From Hanstruepera marina (GTDB lineage: Bacteria; Bacteroidota; Bacteroidia; Flavobacteriales; Flavobacteriaceae), in assembly GCF_019880635.1 (NCBI RefSeq), contig NZ_JAINVX010000004.1:62001-126000 (forward strand): a DNA stretch of 64,000 nucleotides. The letters are read 5' to 3'. The position numbers were made by a program, and so were the translations under genes. This document shows, piece after piece, positions 63,050 through 64,000 of this stretch; the first letter of the stretch is position 1, and every line of letters begins with the position of its first letter. The notes under the pieces were generated by a model. That model ran no database searches, had not been told where the DNA came from, and worked only from the letters and a program-made list of their open reading frames with translations.

Positions 63050-64000
63050 CTATATTTTTAACAAAAATGCAATGGTATCCACATTATCGGCATAGTCCCA
63101 AAGCTGTGGATTTTGAGTTTGCCCAAAACCAACAGACTGTTCTATTATGTCTTTTGATACCACGCATTGAATTTTGTCGGTTTCAGCTTGTAATCTATCC
63201 TGTAACTGTTCTAAACTATCGTAGTATTCGTAAAAAACGGTAGCAATCGGCGAGGCGTAGCTTTTATCTTCCTTAATCATTAAAAAGCCATTTTCAAGCA
63301 TATCAAATTCGCTCATTAAATACACGGCTTTGTTATAGTCGTAATTGTTGGCATATTTAGTTTGCTCGATTATAGGATGCCATTTATACATGCCTTGAAA
63401 AAAGCCATCAAAATTATAGTATTTAGGCACAAATAATTTCGATACATTTCGGCAACCCAGACCATAATATCTAAAAATATCTTCAGATAGGTTTTCAAAG
63501 TCTTCAGGCGTTTCATTACCAGTCAATACCGCAACTGAATTTCTGTTCTTTCTAATTATGGAGGGTTTTCCTCTAAAATAATATTCAAAATAACGCGCTG
63601 TATTATCGCTACCAGTGGCAATAACCGCATCAAAGTCGTTTAGTTTGTCTTCGGTAAATGTAATTTTACCTTTAAAGCTTGGTTCAACATACTCCAAATA
63701 TTTGCTCAAATAGGGTAGTAGATGCTTATCGTTAGACGACTGTTTAACCATAACCTCATGGCCAGAAATTAATACTGCCAAAAAATCGTGAAAACCAACC
63801 AGCGGAATATTCCCTGCCATAATTATAGCCACTTGTTTGGGCTTGTAAACATTAAAGTTATACTTTGAAACCCAGGTTGTAATATTGCTTTTAGTCAAGG
63901 CATTAGCCCAATTATTAAAAGCAAAGGTTATATTTTCTATCGTAAACCAACCGTTGTGTTCTTCAGCCAGTTTTATTTGGTGTTTAAAGCCATCAAAAAA
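63050..64000 (-). CDS. Acyl-CoA reductase (LuxC-like), 5' truncated by window end
   Basis: The frame is open to base 64000. Upstream of the first in-frame TTG (63898) it still encodes FDGFKHQIKLAEEHNGWF and FAFNNWANAL, so the start lies outside the window and about 317 residues are visible. Motifs are KQVAIIMAGNIPLVGFHDFLA, ATGSDNTARYFEYYF and YYGLGCRNVSKLFVP (catalytic Cys). This is the LuxC/AcrR-type acyl-CoA reductase that in flavobacteria stands just upstream of serC. Substrate chain length unknown. Confidence 0.88.
   Translation of the reverse strand, partial: FFDGFKHQIKLAEEHNGWFTIENITFAFNNWANALTKSNITTWVSKYNFNVYKPKQVAIIMAGNIPLVGFHDFLAVLISGHEVMVKQSSNDKHLLPYLSKYLEYVEPSFKGKITFTEDKLNDFDAVIATGSDNTARYFEYYFRGKPSIIRKNRNSVAVLTGNETPEDFENLSEDIFRYYGLGCRNVSKLFVPKYYNFDGFFQGMYKWHPIIEQTKYANNYDYNKAVYLMSEFDMLENGFLMIKEDKSYASPIATVFYEYYDSLEQLQDRLQAETDKIQCVVSKDIIEQSVGFGQTQNPQLWDYADNVDTIAFLLKI

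Noticed and set aside
1-64000. tRNA, rRNA, CRISPR array, transposase, phage or toxin-antitoxin genes
   Set aside because: I looked for cloverleaf-like sequences, regular spaced repeats and these protein families and saw none; very small RNAs cannot be excluded by eye.

Overview
The window comes from a chromosome of a marine-type member of the Flavobacteriaceae (Bacteroidota). It is AT-rich. It holds STN-type and carboxypeptidase-domain TonB receptors, DUF4249, DUF5916, DUF6090, DUF6146, DUF6787 and DUF3667 proteins, many Cys lipoproteins with an SC(S/D)D-like start, and TTTG / TAnnTTTG promoters. I place it to family by gene content and order and cannot name the genus. I saw no tRNA, rRNA, CRISPR array, transposase, integrase or phage gene.

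Layout. 1-3.0 kb: end of a surface-polysaccharide locus (YfhO-like protein, GT4 glycosyltransferase, flippase). 3.1-6.5 kb: a secreted protein with a basic tail, and an eight-heme cytochrome fused to HEAT/TPR repeats. 6.6-8.4 kb: SpoU methyltransferase, hydrolase, TlpA-like thioredoxin. 8.5-17.6 kb is an accessory zone. It holds three consecutive broken genes (DUF1428, DUF1287, SRPBCC), a P1/DmpA peptidase, a radical SAM plus DNA-alkylation-repair pair, an EEP hydrolase, DUF6090, an HxlR regulator with a flavodoxin-fold reductase, and a di-heme peroxidase. Two copies of a ~57-bp direct repeat bound a 2.2-kb block there, and a GC-richer palindromic element lies at 17.65-17.81 kb. 18.2-21.6 kb: intradiol-dioxygenase-like lipoprotein, then a YitT / HD / class III adenylate cyclase operon. 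21.6-23.7 kb: a paralogue of the 3.1-kb protein, and a DUF3667 protein. 23.7-32.1 kb: housekeeping and stress genes (uvrA, an ECF sigma factor with a hairpin over its start codon, a 48-aa protein, a cysteine-free endonuclease III, bcp, a conserved unknown, an MBL hydrolase). 32.1-38.5 kb: a TonB receptor / DUF4249 operon. 38.6-43.9 kb: carboxylesterase, membrane protein, a dihydroorotase that has lost metal ligands, BatA-like VWA protein, GT2. 43.9-47.4 kb: M61 and S10 peptidases. 47.4-54.5 kb: small unknowns, TIGR02757, a large membrane protein, LolD-type ATPase, DUF5916. 54.7-60.8 kb: folE and a TonB receptor with a lipoprotein and a His-containing small secreted protein, then DUF6787/DUF6146/DUF937. 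60.9-64 kb: serA, serC and a truncated acyl-CoA reductase.

The strongest new signals are these. (1) Two distant paralogous secreted-protein genes (3.1 and 21.6 kb) both carry TGGCAC-N5-TTGAAAC just upstream of the start, a sigma-54-like promoter, which suggests a small regulon. (2) Three adjacent genes are each independently broken. (3) The accessory block is bounded by direct repeats. (4) The sigma-factor leader can pair with its own start codon. (5) Two enzymes lack textbook metal ligands: endonuclease III and dihydroorotase.
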